From Lysinibacillus macroides (GTDB taxonomy: Bacteria; Bacillota; Bacilli; Bacillales_A; Planococcaceae): a stretch of DNA of 64,000 nt. The DNA is taken from NCBI RefSeq assembly GCF_001281525.1, contig NZ_LGCI01000005.1, positions 1,360,824 through 1,424,823 of the forward strand. The letters are read 5' to 3'. The notes beneath the pieces were generated by a model. That model was not told the DNA's origin, made no database searches, and saw only the letters and a program-made list of their open reading frames with translations. Positions 1 through 7,750 of this stretch are shown in pieces (within the stretch, counting starts at the first letter, position 1; the number at the start of each line of letters is the position of its first letter). The translations under genes were made by a program, and so were the position numbers.

Positions 1-213
1 GGTAGGGATACGCTCGACAATGCGGATCATCAATGATTGAATCATCGCACCGTAGTTTAATTCTCGTGGAGCACCACGCATCGTCTTCTTTCGAAATAGT
101 TGAAAGATTGGCTGCACATCGAAAGTGGCTAAAATAGCATCAAAACGACGAGAACTTTCCATTTTCAATAATTCACGGATGTCAAATAGGCTCATTTGTT
201 TTACAATAGTCAT
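1..213 (-). CDS. Transposase, N-terminal fragment (cut by window edge)
   Basis: An open frame of 71 codons starts at ATG 213 and runs off the left edge of the window. The N-terminus begins MTIVKQMSLFDIRELLKMES and continues with a basic stretch (FRKKTMRGAPRELNYGAMIQ) typical of the N-terminal domain of DDE transposases of the IS1182/IS5 type (DUF772-like). The family is recalled from sequence style and not proven. Whether the element is intact cannot be judged because the catalytic part lies outside the window. Its closeness to the decayed genes that follow fits a mobile-element scar. Confidence 0.55.
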   Translation of the reverse strand, partial: MTIVKQMSLFDIRELLKMESSRRFDAILATFDVQPIFQLFRKKTMRGAPRELNYGAMIQSLMIRIVERIPT

Positions 214-371
214 GAGGCATCATTCCTTTTCGGTGGGTTGTTTAGTCGCTACCATTATACCGAATTTGGGGAGGTGCCTCATTTTTATTTAATTTTAGCC
301 CTTGATATTAAAGGGATTAGAATTATGAAATTAACTCAATTATATTAACAATAGTTTTTAGCATTTTTTTA

Positions 372-1071
372 TAGGATTTAAAAATAAAGATTATGATCAA
401 TTAGAAGAATTCAAAACAACTAATGAAGAACTAACTCTCAAAGAGGCTATAGCTCTAGGGTTAAGTACTATAAAAATGGAATGAAAATGCTGCATTTTAT
501 AAGCTTACTAGTAGTGATGAGAATGGTGGCGGGACAAGCGGAGAAACTGGGAAAAGGTATAATTGGAATTGGAATTTATTCTTTACAGTTCCAGGTTCCG
601 AAAGACAACTACTCGTAGGAATATCAAAAGAAATCATAGATACAGAGCAAGAAATAATTGGTCAAAGGAGACAAGACCAATCGAATTAAAAGATATTATA
701 TTTAATAGTCCTAAGCTATTGAAGATTGTAATAGATAGGTATGAGCTTCACCAAGGAGAAGAGTGGGCTAGAGGATATCATTTTACCCTTGACAAACACC
801 GATAATGAACCTACTGTAATAGGCTTCGACAAAAGATAAAGTATTTACGAAGGTGAATATTGATCCTAAAAAAGGTGAAATAACTAATGCCTCCAATAAA
901 ATACCTATAGGGAGAAAACCAAGGGGATATTCAACAGAACAACCTTTTATTAAATTAAACCATGATAACAGAGAATCTTGGTCACCTTTAAATATATCCC
1001 AGAATGTAGTAAAGGCATGGTTTAATTCAGAAAGTAAATATAGTAATTTCATATGCCTTAAGAAATTTTAA
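372..1071 (+). pseudogene. Frameshifted PepSY-like secreted protein remnant
   Basis: Protein-like text jumps between frames. One piece reads LEEFKTTNEELTLKEAIALG, another NENAAFYKLTSSDENGGG followed by WNWNLFFTVPGSERQLLVG, a third PKLLKIVIDRYELHQGEEWA, and the last VNIDPKKGEITNASNKIP. Strung together these resemble Bacillus secreted PepSY-like proteins, which carry a WNLFF..PG motif and later a GENWA.GYHFTL motif. At least three frame changes and an early stop separate the pieces, and no signal peptide remains, so it is dead. The assignment is by eye; only the decayed state is certain. Confidence 0.5.
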
Positions 1072-1202
1072 ATCGATAGCTTACAGGGGCTGCCAAGCAA
1101 TTTTTTAGCCTTAGTTAGCCCCAACTTAGTCTCAAAACCAGCCTCAATTAGCCCCAACCGTGTGTATTATTTTGCTCTAAAATACATTGTAAAGAAAAAT
1201 GG

Positions 1203-1241
1203 AAAAACCCCAGTTACCTTGATATGAAAGGTTTTCTGGGG
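1203..1241 (-). terminator. Rho-independent terminator of the 23-aa ORF
   Basis: Read on the minus strand, CCCCAGaaAACCTT and AAGGTaaCTGGGG form a stem followed by TTTTT. It lies about 30 nt downstream of the stop of the tiny ORF at 1274-1345, which supports that ORF being a real transcription unit. Confidence 0.7.
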
Positions 1242-1273
1242 CTTAATCGGGTGCATAATGCAAAATAATAAAA

Positions 1274-1345
1274 TTAGTCCGTGAAGCATAGAGATGATAA
1301 GTAACCTAACATTAATAAAAGACCAATACCCATTGCGATACTCAT
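1274..1345 (-). CDS. 23-residue hydrophobic peptide
   Basis: This small frame encodes MSIAMGIGLLLMLGYLSSLC followed by FTD and a TAA stop. It has an excellent ribosome binding site (AAAGGAGG, 9 nt before the ATG) and its own terminator just downstream. A weak promoter (TTTCAT, 17 nt, TACAAT) is visible upstream on the minus strand. The peptide is one short membrane-spanning segment with no lysine-rich tail. Function is unknown; a small membrane modulator or a type I toxin-like peptide are possible. The evidence is the combination of SD, short frame and terminator, with no homology known to me. Confidence 0.6.
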   Translation of the reverse strand: MSIAMGIGLLLMLGYLSSLCFTD

Positions 1346-1489
1346 ACTTTGTACCTCCTTTAAAAAACGACACATTCTTCATAAATATTGTACAATGAAT
1401 TGTAGAAATATGAAACCTTTTAATGGCGATAACGTATATAATAATAAGGAGAATTACCAATTTGTACATAAAAGAGTAGGTGTGAATAA

Positions 1490-2098
1490 ATGAAAACGTG
1501 GGTGAAAAAAAGTATTGTCATCATGGTGGCGTTTTTAACATTTGGTTTAATTACGCCGACACATGAAATTTGGGATGCATTTGATCAAGGCTCCTCTAAC
1601 CGCGCCTCGATTGACTCTACACCAGGGATAGGCACGGCTGTTGCAGCAGAAACAGAGAATAACTGGGATGAGCAGACTCAAGTACAGGAAGAAGCGGTTG
1701 ATTATAGTGCTACGCTGATTGATGCCGCAAAAGAGCAATCATACATAAAGTTTGGCACAAAAATTGGTCCAAAAATTAGCAATGAATTTGACAGCATTAT
1801 CTTCCCAAAAATCGAGGAAGCGATTGCAATGACAGTGGCTAGCTTGGACGAGCAATCACTAGCCTCCTTAACGATCTCTGAAAAGCCAAGCGGTCATTAT
1901 GGCGAAAAAATTTTTAATGTGATCAATAATGCAACAGGCACAGATGTCATTCGCTTCCATGTGCGTACAGAAAAAAGACCTTTAGAAGGCTACTATTATA
2001 ATTTCCACTACCATAGTGCCGAGGACGATTTTATGGCACACCACAATCTAGGCGATATTTACTGGAACAAAAACACACCACCGAAGTGGTTGTCATAA
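1490..2098 (+). CDS. ypjP: YpjP family protein
   Basis: A 202-aa exported or membrane-anchored protein. The first 25 residues are a basic then hydrophobic signal or anchor segment (KKSIVIMVAFLTFGLITP). The C-terminal half contains FHVRTEKRPLEGYYYNFHYH and ends ..GDIYWNKNTPPKWLS, the part I recognise from B. subtilis YpjP, whose function is not established. In B. subtilis ypjP lies near thyB and dfrA. Here thyA is 16 kb and dfrA 39 kb downstream, so the old neighbourhood appears stretched. The start is preceded by a weak GTAGGTG. A terminator follows directly. Confidence 0.8.
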   Translation: MKTWVKKSIVIMVAFLTFGLITPTHEIWDAFDQGSSNRASIDSTPGIGTAVAAETENNWDEQTQVQEEAVDYSATLIDAAKEQSYIKFGTKIGPKISNEFDSIIFPKIEEAIAMTVASLDEQSLASLTISEKPSGHYGEKIFNVINNATGTDVIRFHVRTEKRPLEGYYYNFHYHSAEDDFMAHHNLGDIYWNKNTPPKWLS

Positions 2099-2107
2099 AA
2101 GATCGAA

Positions 2108-2137
2108 AACACTCGTTGACAATACGAGTGTTTTTTT
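2108..2137 (+). terminator. Terminator after ypjP
   Basis: AACACTCG and CGAGTGTTT form an 8-bp stem around a 9-nt loop, followed by a run of seven T. Confidence 0.85.
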
Positions 2138-2491
2138 GTCCGAAAATGCTGATATAATAGGGTTTTTAGCAGTTTACGAAAAAATGGTTTTTGTGAAGGG
2201 AATCAAGCAAAAAGAGTGGGGAAAACCTGTACCCAAAAATGTACCCGTTTTTTATCTGTTTTCACTTTCTTCAAATGAATTTAGCTTAAGCAATTGATCG
2301 TGTAATTCGAAGGTAGGGTGGCGCAGTAAGGTTTTCCTCACCTAATTGCTATAAAAGGGTAATTAGCGAAAAGTAAGTGAACTTCACTCACTTTCATTGT
2401 GACTTTATATCGACATATTTTGGCAGGTTTACTTGATATTTTAAAAATAACTTTATAGTAACATTGGATATAAAGATGTAGGAGGTTTTAT
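2138..2491. other. Gene-free stretch with possible coding debris
   Basis: No credible gene is seen. On the minus strand around 2247-2345 a short open stretch reads LLRHPTFELHDQLLKLNSFE and then stops; it could be the last codons of a lost gene, but is too short to name. The last 20 bases hold the ribosome binding site (TAGGAGG) of the next gene. Confidence 0.3.
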
Positions 2492-2866
2492 ATGCCTGAT
2501 TTATTACTTGTACTTTTTTTATTTAATCTTTCTTTATTTCTTTTGCACGAAATGGACGCAATAAGGCGCTCTGAGTGGCGATTGTTTATTATACTTAAAG
2601 ATATGGAAGATGCAAAGGCTTATAAAGTTTTCACATTTATTCACCTCTTTCTTTACGTATTCATACTTTCCTTACTTTTTAGCCAATATCAAACGATAAC
2701 TTTCTGGGTCCTTGATTTATTCTTTATCATTCATGCAATCCTGCATTTGCTTTTTGAACGACATCCTCGTAACGGGTTTAAAAATACGTTTTCAAGATCC
2801 ATTATTTATCCAATGGGCATCCTTGCTGTTATACATATATTATTTTTAACAAATAGTTCGATTTAA
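2492..2866 (+). CDS. DUF6713-like integral membrane protein
   Basis: A 124-aa protein made almost entirely of membrane segments, about four, with a strong TAGGAGG site 7 nt before the ATG. It carries HEMDAIRRSEWR near residue 19, a histidine in the second segment (FIHLFLY), and FIIHAILHLLFERHP near residue 86. The HE(M/L)DA..R.EWR pattern is what I associate with DUF6713 membrane proteins. The conserved histidines suggest metal or heme binding, but that is inference. It stands alone with its own terminator. Confidence 0.6.
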   Translation: MPDLLLVLFLFNLSLFLLHEMDAIRRSEWRLFIILKDMEDAKAYKVFTFIHLFLYVFILSLLFSQYQTITFWVLDLFFIIHAILHLLFERHPRNGFKNTFSRSIIYPMGILAVIHILFLTNSSI

Positions 2867-2895
2867 GTCACATCTATTATGATGTGGCTTTTTAT
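2865..2895 (+). terminator. Terminator after DUF6713-like gene
   Basis: AAGTCACATC and GATGTGGCTT pair around TATTAT, followed by TTTATT. Confidence 0.75.
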
Positions 2896-3202
2896 TATGA
2901 AAATAGCCTCTAATAACATTTCCTTTTTCTTGTCTCAAATCACATATCAAACCATTGGGCTCATGTTCTGTTTCAACGTGTAGTGTTGCTGCTCTTTGTT
3001 TATTAGCCATCATTGCAATACATCTATAATTAATAGTATGGCGCTGATTCTTTAGTGAATGCACTGAGGTAGTGGAAGCCGTTAATAACCGCAATGGTAT
3101 TAAAAAAATATTATACTTTCGTCTTTTGGTATGTCTAAATGAAATATACGACAAAATTCACTAACTAACTACTCTATGGAATTTAAAAAGCTCGCCTTAT
3201 GC

Positions 3203-3601
3203 TCAGGTATCAAAGCTGCCTACTATCATAAAATCAACAATGACTCCACTGACAGGATTTTCTGAACCTAAAACACTAATGCCTAATACTGTTACACCAC
3301 TAATATTTGTAACGTTAGCAGAGACGTATTTTGCAGGAATGTTCTTCTCTCTCATTTGCACTCTCGGTCTTGAATTTATTAATGGATTTGTCGAAAAGAC
3401 GCTGGCTACTGCATAGTCAATTGTTGATAACAGTGTATTGCCAGTAGCTAATGCATTATCTGTAAAATAAAACGTAGCTATGCCATTTGCGTCTGATGTA
3501 GCTTGTCCATAAATAATGCGCTTTGCTTTTTTAGGATGGGGCTCTCCTGCTTTAAACACATGAAATAATGTTGGTGCTAGTGTAATAAATTCAATGCTCA
3601 T
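3203..3601 (-). CDS. Hypothetical protein, 132 aa
   Basis: I chose ATG 3601 (MSIEFITLAPTLFHVFKAGE) because GGGGAATAGCG sits just before it; the frame is open a little further upstream without a good site. The protein is rich in beta-branched residues, with a C-terminal half (NVTNISGVTVLGISVLGSEN) that looks like an all-beta surface or virion-type fold. There is no signal peptide, membrane segment or known motif. It stands alone. A phage tail accessory origin is conceivable but nothing around it supports a prophage. Confidence 0.5.
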   Translation of the reverse strand: MSIEFITLAPTLFHVFKAGEPHPKKAKRIIYGQATSDANGIATFYFTDNALATGNTLLSTIDYAVASVFSTNPLINSRPRVQMREKNIPAKYVSANVTNISGVTVLGISVLGSENPVSGVIVDFMIVGSFDT

Positions 3602-3884
3602 CGCTATTCCCCTTTTTTCTATTTTGGTATCCAATAAATTATAAAAATATATGATTCGTTAATATTTTATGAACAATCTACTTTTTTATGACCTTGTTGA
3701 ATCTTTTAAATAAAACTTCCCTGAGCAATTGCTCCTAACCCGAGGTAATGCTCTTTCTTAGCGTGTTGGTGCTGGACTTTCCGATTGTGTTAGTAAGTAT
3801 GAATGATTATAATTTTTTGTTTTTAAAGTAGACTGGAATGCTTGTCCCCATTATCCTAACACTGGTGTCCTTTTATATTGTAGT

Positions 3885-4148
3885 ATGACGGCTAGAATGC
3901 TAAGAAGATATGAGGTACTAACGCTAACCTTGCTAGTAGCTATGAGTTTATTATTCACTCAGGCTATAACAGATTTTTCAATTGATGCTATAGACGTGCC
4001 AATAGGAAAAGGAATGTTAATCATTGCACATCGCCATGCCACACTAGGAGAGACTAGACATTTTTATCGCAAAATGAGTGTTTCAGACGGTATTAAAAAG
4101 GTAAATCCATTATCACCCGTGAAAGAAATGTTGTTCCTGACGATTTAG
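3885..4148 (+). CDS. Doubtful short ORF, 87 aa
   Basis: The frame starts MTARMLRRYEVLTLTLLVAM with a plausible hydrophobic segment, then DFSIDAIDVPIGKGMLIIAH. There is no good ribosome binding site before the ATG, and stops come in all frames soon after residue 85. It may be the front of a truncated membrane protein or a chance frame. I give it low weight. Confidence 0.25.
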   Translation: MTARMLRRYEVLTLTLLVAMSLLFTQAITDFSIDAIDVPIGKGMLIIAHRHATLGETRHFYRKMSVSDGIKKVNPLSPVKEMLFLTI

Positions 4149-4249
4149 ACGTATTAGGTGTTTAAGCTGCTGAATGGAATGAAGGGGAGGGGTTTTCAGT
4201 CAAGCTATGTAGAAACAATCGTGGATTTTCATTAGCAAGCAAAAGGCAG

Positions 4250-4278
4250 AAACGTTACTTCCATTTCTGCCTTTTCTA
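4250..4278 (-). terminator. Terminator after the FusB-like gene
   Basis: AAAGGCAGAAA and TTTCTGCCTTT form an 11-bp perfect stem; T runs flank both sides, so it can act on either strand. Confidence 0.8.
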
Positions 4279-4282
4279 TTTA

Positions 4283-4936
4283 TTATTTTTGGGTAATTCG
4301 CTCGAAAAATGCTAGGGTTTTATCCATATCTGTGACATGCTCATTGCATGTTTGGCTATCTGCACAAATGTAATTGCTGTGGTTGGTATAAGTTCCTACA
4401 GCTTGCCCTTTAACGGAAGTGGTAAAGAGTCCCACATCTGAATGGCGATGACAAACAGCACAAATACCACGAATTATATTGTGGGAGAATGTGCCTTTAA
4501 TGGCTTTACACTGCCCATCCTGCTCAAGCACCACGTATTTTCGATGTGTGCCAGGGTCATCCCAGGCTAAATAGCAAATTCGAGAAAAATCGAGTTCCTC
4601 CAGCTTTGGTAGTTTTAGCTTTTTCTCTTTTTTAAATAAGCTTTTTAGTGTGCTGACTGTCAGAGGCTTGAACGGAATAACATAGGGCTTAATCTTCGTT
4701 AAAAATGCCTCGCCTTGTGTGCGATCTGTTATTGTAAAGAGCTGTTCAATAAGCTTTGTTTCTTCTGTGGATAGGGCTAATTTAGTTGTAATTTCATGAT
4801 CCACAAGACCGCGTACAGCTAGAATTACATTTTTATCCTTTGTCGTTGTCAGGGCATGTAGAATTTTATTTAATTGCTGCTCGAGTAAATGATAGTTAGC
4901 CACCGTTAAAAATGGCTGAATTGTTTGTTTGTCCAT
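4283..4936 (-). CDS. FusB/FusC-type EF-G-binding protein
   Basis: A 217-aa cytoplasmic protein of the FusB/FusC family. These proteins bind elongation factor G and free it from fusidic-acid-stalled ribosomes. The N-terminal part is helical; the C-terminal part carries the treble-clef zinc site, seen as CAVCHRHSD near residue 157 with later cysteines in YICADSQTCNEH near residue 190. I chose ATG 4936 (MDKQTIQPFL) because AGGAGAG lies before it; the frame is open 18 codons further up, but that stretch belongs to the leader. A leader peptide and mutually exclusive hairpins lie upstream, pointing to drug-induced translation. Confidence 0.85.
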   Translation of the reverse strand: MDKQTIQPFLTVANYHLLEQQLNKILHALTTTKDKNVILAVRGLVDHEITTKLALSTEETKLIEQLFTITDRTQGEAFLTKIKPYVIPFKPLTVSTLKSLFKKEKKLKLPKLEELDFSRICYLAWDDPGTHRKYVVLEQDGQCKAIKGTFSHNIIRGICAVCHRHSDVGLFTTSVKGQAVGTYTNHSNYICADSQTCNEHVTDMDKTLAFFERITQK

Positions 4937-5079
4937 TTGAAATCTCTCCTGTAGTATAGGCTTTTCATGCATATGGCCTAAAGAGATCATTCAATCACTA
5001 TTAGTTGTGTAACTTACACAAGACCTCTTTGACCGAAAGAGGGAGTTCTAGTGTAAGCATTTCTAAAAAATGCGTTCAA
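4937..5079 (-). promoter_or_regulatory. Leader-peptide attenuator upstream of the FusB-like gene
   Basis: On the minus strand four segments can be read. Segment 1 CCTCTTT (5042-5036, inside the leader peptide) pairs with segment 2 AAAGAGG (5030-5024). Segment 3 ATCTCT (4987-4982) plus AGGC (4979-4976) pairs with GCCT (4961-4958) and AGAGAT (4947-4942), which overlaps the AGGAGAG ribosome binding site of the main gene. Segments 2 and 3 can pair instead over nine positions (AAAGAGGTC with GATCTCTTT, one G-U). A ribosome stalled over segment 1 would free the main start. This is the classic translational-attenuation layout; no folding program was run. Confidence 0.7.
5014..5079 (-). CDS. Leader peptide, 21 aa
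   Basis: A TTG-start frame encodes MNAFFRNAYTRTPSFGQRGL plus V and a TAA. AAGGAGG lies 7 nt upstream, stronger than the site of the main gene. It ends about 78 nt before the FusB-like start, and its middle codons cover segment 1 of the attenuator. An extended -10 (TGCTATGAT, 5119-5111) is seen upstream. The size, strong SD, and overlap with pairing segments are what one expects of an antibiotic-sensing leader peptide. Confidence 0.65.
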   Translation of the reverse strand: MNAFFRNAYTRTPSFGQRGLV

Positions 5080-5110
5080 ATTGATTCCTCCTTAAAAGAA
5101 AACTACTATT

Positions 5111-5119
5111 ATCATAGCA
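5111..5119 (-). promoter_or_regulatory. Extended -10 promoter of the leader/FusB-like unit
   Basis: The minus strand reads TGCTATGAT about 30 nt before the leader-peptide start codon, matching the TGnTATAAT extended -10 form. No consensus -35 is found at the usual distance. Confidence 0.5.
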
Positions 5120-5265
5120 CTTTTTGACAACCTGAGAAAGACCTTATGCTGTTTGAGGGGAGATAGCTATGAGCAAACTGTTCCATCTTCAATTGCGATT
5201 ATGTTGAAATTAGTGGATAAGGTACTCCAAAATGATCTAAAAAATATAAATGTATGAAGGGGGCT

Positions 5266-5314
5266 TTTAATATATCGTTATATGCGATATAATCGTGTAT
5301 AACGATATATTAAA
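5266..5314 (+). promoter_or_regulatory. Perfect inverted repeat, likely MarR operator
   Basis: Two 17-nt arms, TTTAATATATCGTTATA (5266-5282) and TATAACGATATATTAAA (5298-5314), are perfect inverse copies around a 15-nt centre. The centre contains TATAAT (5288-5293), a probable -10, and another CGATATA half-site. The repeat ends just before the AAGGAG site of the MarR gene, so binding there would block transcription of that gene. Autorepression is typical of MarR proteins. Confidence 0.8.
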
Positions 5315-5326
5315 GGAGTCCAAGAG

Positions 5327-5725
5327 ATGATTAAAGCTATAAATGACTATTTTACAACAATCTACTATCATCTACATTCAACACATGAAGATGTGATTTC
5401 CCACCAAAGCGTACGTATTTTACAAATGATTCAAAAGGAAGAGGAGGTAACAGTGCGCGATATTGCGGAGTTCCTCTATATTTCGCATAATACAGCATCT
5501 GAGCATGTTAAAAAGCTAGAGCGACATGGCTGGGTGCAGAAGGAGCGTGCTGCTGAGGACCAGCGCAAGGTACTTCTTCATTTAACACAAGAGGGGCTAG
5601 AGGTGCTAAAGAAGAATGCAGAATTGGATGATGCGAAGCTACAGGATGCATTGAATCGCTTAACAGAGCAGGAGCAACAGGCCATCCTACAGGCATTTCG
5701 ACGTTTAAGTGAGGTGGCAAAGTAA
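5327..5725 (+). CDS. MarR-family transcriptional regulator
   Basis: A 132-aa winged-helix protein. The DNA-binding region reads VRDIAEFLYISHNTASEHVK followed by KLERHGWVQKERAAEDQRKV, the MarR recognition helix and wing with its D-x-R motif. It starts at ATG 5327 behind AAGGAGTCCAAGAG. It is translationally coupled to the next gene (TAATG overlap at 5723-5727). It probably represses its own operon through the large palindrome just upstream. Ligand unknown. Confidence 0.88.
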   Translation: MIKAINDYFTTIYYHLHSTHEDVISHQSVRILQMIQKEEEVTVRDIAEFLYISHNTASEHVKKLERHGWVQKERAAEDQRKVLLHLTQEGLEVLKKNAELDDAKLQDALNRLTEQEQQAILQAFRRLSEVAK

Positions 5726-6072
5726 TGTATACATTTGTTAAAATTTTAAGCTCCGCAGCGATTATTGGTATTGTGACAGAGATAGCGCGTAGATTTCCAA
5801 CCTATGGGGGCATTATTGCAGCCTTGCCCTTGGTAAGTATTTTAAGTATTATTTGGCTAACGGTGCAAAGTGAACCGAGCGAGCATATTCAGCGTTTTAC
5901 AGTAGGGGTTATGGTGGGCTTACCAGCAACGATGTGTATGCTGTTTGTTATTTATGTCGCCATGAAATCCTCGCTGCATCTTGTTTTCGCCATTGGTTTA
6001 GGGATACTTTCTTGGGCAGTATTTTTAGGTATCCAAAAGGCCATTGCAAATGTTTTCCATCTTTCTATGTAA
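5725..6072 (+). CDS. DUF3147 family membrane protein
   Basis: A 115-aa protein with four predicted membrane segments. The opening MYTFVKILSSAAIIGIVTEI followed by ARRFPTYGGIIAALPLVSIL is characteristic of DUF3147 proteins, small inner-membrane proteins of unknown role. Its ATG overlaps the stop of the MarR gene by one base, so the two form an operon and this protein is the most direct candidate target of that regulator. Confidence 0.8.
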   Translation: MYTFVKILSSAAIIGIVTEIARRFPTYGGIIAALPLVSILSIIWLTVQSEPSEHIQRFTVGVMVGLPATMCMLFVIYVAMKSSLHLVFAIGLGILSWAVFLGIQKAIANVFHLSM

Positions 6073-6083
6073 GGAGCTTAGCT

Positions 6084-6567
6084 ATGACACTACTGCCAAT
6101 TCAACAATTATCCCAGCAAGAGGTGCTTTAGTTTTTTATGACACAGTGGGGAAGTACAGAAATGGTGATAGCCAGTGGCATTTATGACTGCAGCCACTAG
6201 AGGGCTCTGCCTGTATTAATCACAACAGACGATAATAGGGCTCGTTACGTATACCATAAACGAAACTAGCTGTGAAATCATTTCACTCGATAGTATAGAG
6301 GAGGGCAAGGGCATCGGTTCTGCCCTTGTACAGGCTGTCGAGCAGCAGGTAGATCAACAGGGCTGTACAAGTATAGCGCTGATTACAACCAATGATAATT
6401 TACAGGCTTTAAAATTTTATCAAAAGCGTGGGTATTATCTCGTAGAAGTTTTGCAAAATGCGGTTGAACAGGCAAGAGCGTATAAGCCCTCCATTCCATT
6501 GATTGGCTATGATGGTATCCCCATACATGATGAAATACGTTTACAAAAACAGCTTGACTTGCCATAA
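6084..6567 (+). pseudogene. Broken GNAT acetyltransferase
   Basis: The start MTLLPIQQLSQQEVL is followed by a TAG in frame. Later pieces in other frames read WGSTEMVIASGIYDC, then LVTYTINETSCEIISLDSIE, then EGKGIGSALVQAVEQQVDQQ and ALKFYQKRGYYLVEV. Together they form a GNAT fold, with the acetyl-CoA loop (EGKGIGSAL, a Q/RxxGxG/A variant) and the NxxALxFYxKxGY motif. One nonsense codon and at least two frame changes separate the pieces. It probably was the third gene of the MarR/DUF3147 operon. Confidence 0.8.
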
Positions 6568-6584
6568 GTCAGGTTGTTTTTTTG
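6553..6584 (+). terminator. Terminator after the GNAT remnant
   Basis: TTGACTT and AAGTCAG pair around GCCAT, followed by a run of seven T. The stop codon of the remnant lies inside the loop. Confidence 0.7.
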
Positions 6585-6609
6585 TTATACTGGAACAGAG
6601 GAGGTTCGC

Positions 6610-7071
6610 ATGAAAAAAATACTATTTGCCTTATTATTAAGTGTGCTCGTAGTCGGAGCTATATTTATTGTTTATTTAAAAAGTAATCCACCGCTTGTTA
6701 TGCAAAGCTATATGAAAATGCAGGACAATACAGCCGTCACATTGATTACGCTGGATAATCAAGGCTTGCGTGAGATTAAGCTAAAACAGTTGCTTGTTAA
6801 TGATAAGCTTCCTGAGCATGTGGGGCTTGTGATTAGTAAGTCTGAGCCTTTTGAGGTAGACACTAAGCTAGAGGAAAGTAGCGAGATGTCCTTGCATAAA
6901 TTAACACAGGTGGCGATGCTACCGCGACAATACATAGACCCACAAGCTATTGGCAAGCCGCAGCATTATGCGCTCCAAGTTACAGCACCTGATATAAAGA
7001 AAATCACCATTCAATATGAATATTTAAAATTACCATTTACATTAACAGCTGAGCTACAGTCGGAGCAATAA
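6610..7071 (+). CDS. Membrane-anchored extracytoplasmic protein, 153 aa
   Basis: I chose ATG 6610 (MKKILFALLLSVLVVGAIFI) because GAGGAGG lies 6 nt before it. One N-terminal membrane segment is followed by about 130 residues outside the cell, rich in beta strands, ending ..ITIQYEYLKLPFTLTAELQS. No known domain is recognised. It stands downstream of a terminator and alone. Confidence 0.6.
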   Translation: MKKILFALLLSVLVVGAIFIVYLKSNPPLVMQSYMKMQDNTAVTLITLDNQGLREIKLKQLLVNDKLPEHVGLVISKSEPFEVDTKLEESSEMSLHKLTQVAMLPRQYIDPQAIGKPQHYALQVTAPDIKKITIQYEYLKLPFTLTAELQSEQ

Positions 7072-7188
7072 GTAGAAGAAAAATGTCTCTCCTACATCCT
7101 AATCAGTGAATTTAGGCCGTTTATGGAACCAAATAGGGGAAATAACGTATAACAAGAGAAAAGGCTTATAGGATGGAGGAGAATAGAC

Positions 7189-7737
7189 ATGAACGAATAT
7201 TTAGCAACGAACAAGCTACATGCAATTGATGAGCAAATTTGTGTACATTTACAGCAACGTAAAGAGCTAGTCAGTCATAAACCACGCTTTCCTTCCGATG
7301 AAACCATCAGGGAATGGACGCAACAATATGGTTTTGAGGAAACATTTTTAGCCAGGATTTTTAGCTGGCTAAGATCAGAAAAATATTATCAACCACATGT
7401 AGAACCAACAGACTTTCACCGCTATTTCCCTGTTTTACAGTCAGTGGACATAAATAAAAGGCTTTATACCGTTTCCGTTATTCGCCAATATCACCATGCG
7501 AGTGTTGGGCAGTTATTGGTCGATGGGGATGCCCTGCAAGAGCCTGTGCAGGATATTCGCGAAAAATTAAAGCGTCACCATTTTGGATCATTTATCAGTG
7601 ACCATTATGAATGTCATACATTTATTGTGACACCACCATTGCCAGATCATATAGAAGGGCTTGACTTTATTTTTACTGAATATAAAGATGTCTTTGAAGA
7701 ACCATCAACAGGCTTCGAAGTAACCATTCAAGGATAG
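7189..7737 (+). CDS. Hypothetical protein, 182 aa
   Basis: A cytoplasmic protein with GGATGGAGGAG before the ATG. The first 60 residues look helical (IDEQICVHLQQRKELVSHKP), superficially like the first helix of a chorismate-mutase fold but without its catalytic residues in order. The rest is mixed alpha/beta and acidic at the end. It is followed after 13 nt by a lipoprotein gene and likely shares its transcript. Function unknown. Confidence 0.6.
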   Translation: MNEYLATNKLHAIDEQICVHLQQRKELVSHKPRFPSDETIREWTQQYGFEETFLARIFSWLRSEKYYQPHVEPTDFHRYFPVLQSVDINKRLYTVSVIRQYHHASVGQLLVDGDALQEPVQDIREKLKRHHFGSFISDHYECHTFIVTPPLPDHIEGLDFIFTEYKDVFEEPSTGFEVTIQG

Positions 7738-7750
7738 GAGGGAATATCCA

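Noticed and set aside
1167..1469. 100-codon minus-strand frame
   Set aside because: No ribosome binding site; the 23-codon gene with SD and terminator lies within it in another frame and explains the region better.
2247..2345. End of a phage integrase and an attachment site
   Set aside because: Only about 30 codons of vague likeness, no catalytic residue and no direct repeat.
3203..3601. Phage tail protein and prophage
   Set aside because: The protein is beta-rich, but no phage gene stands on either side.
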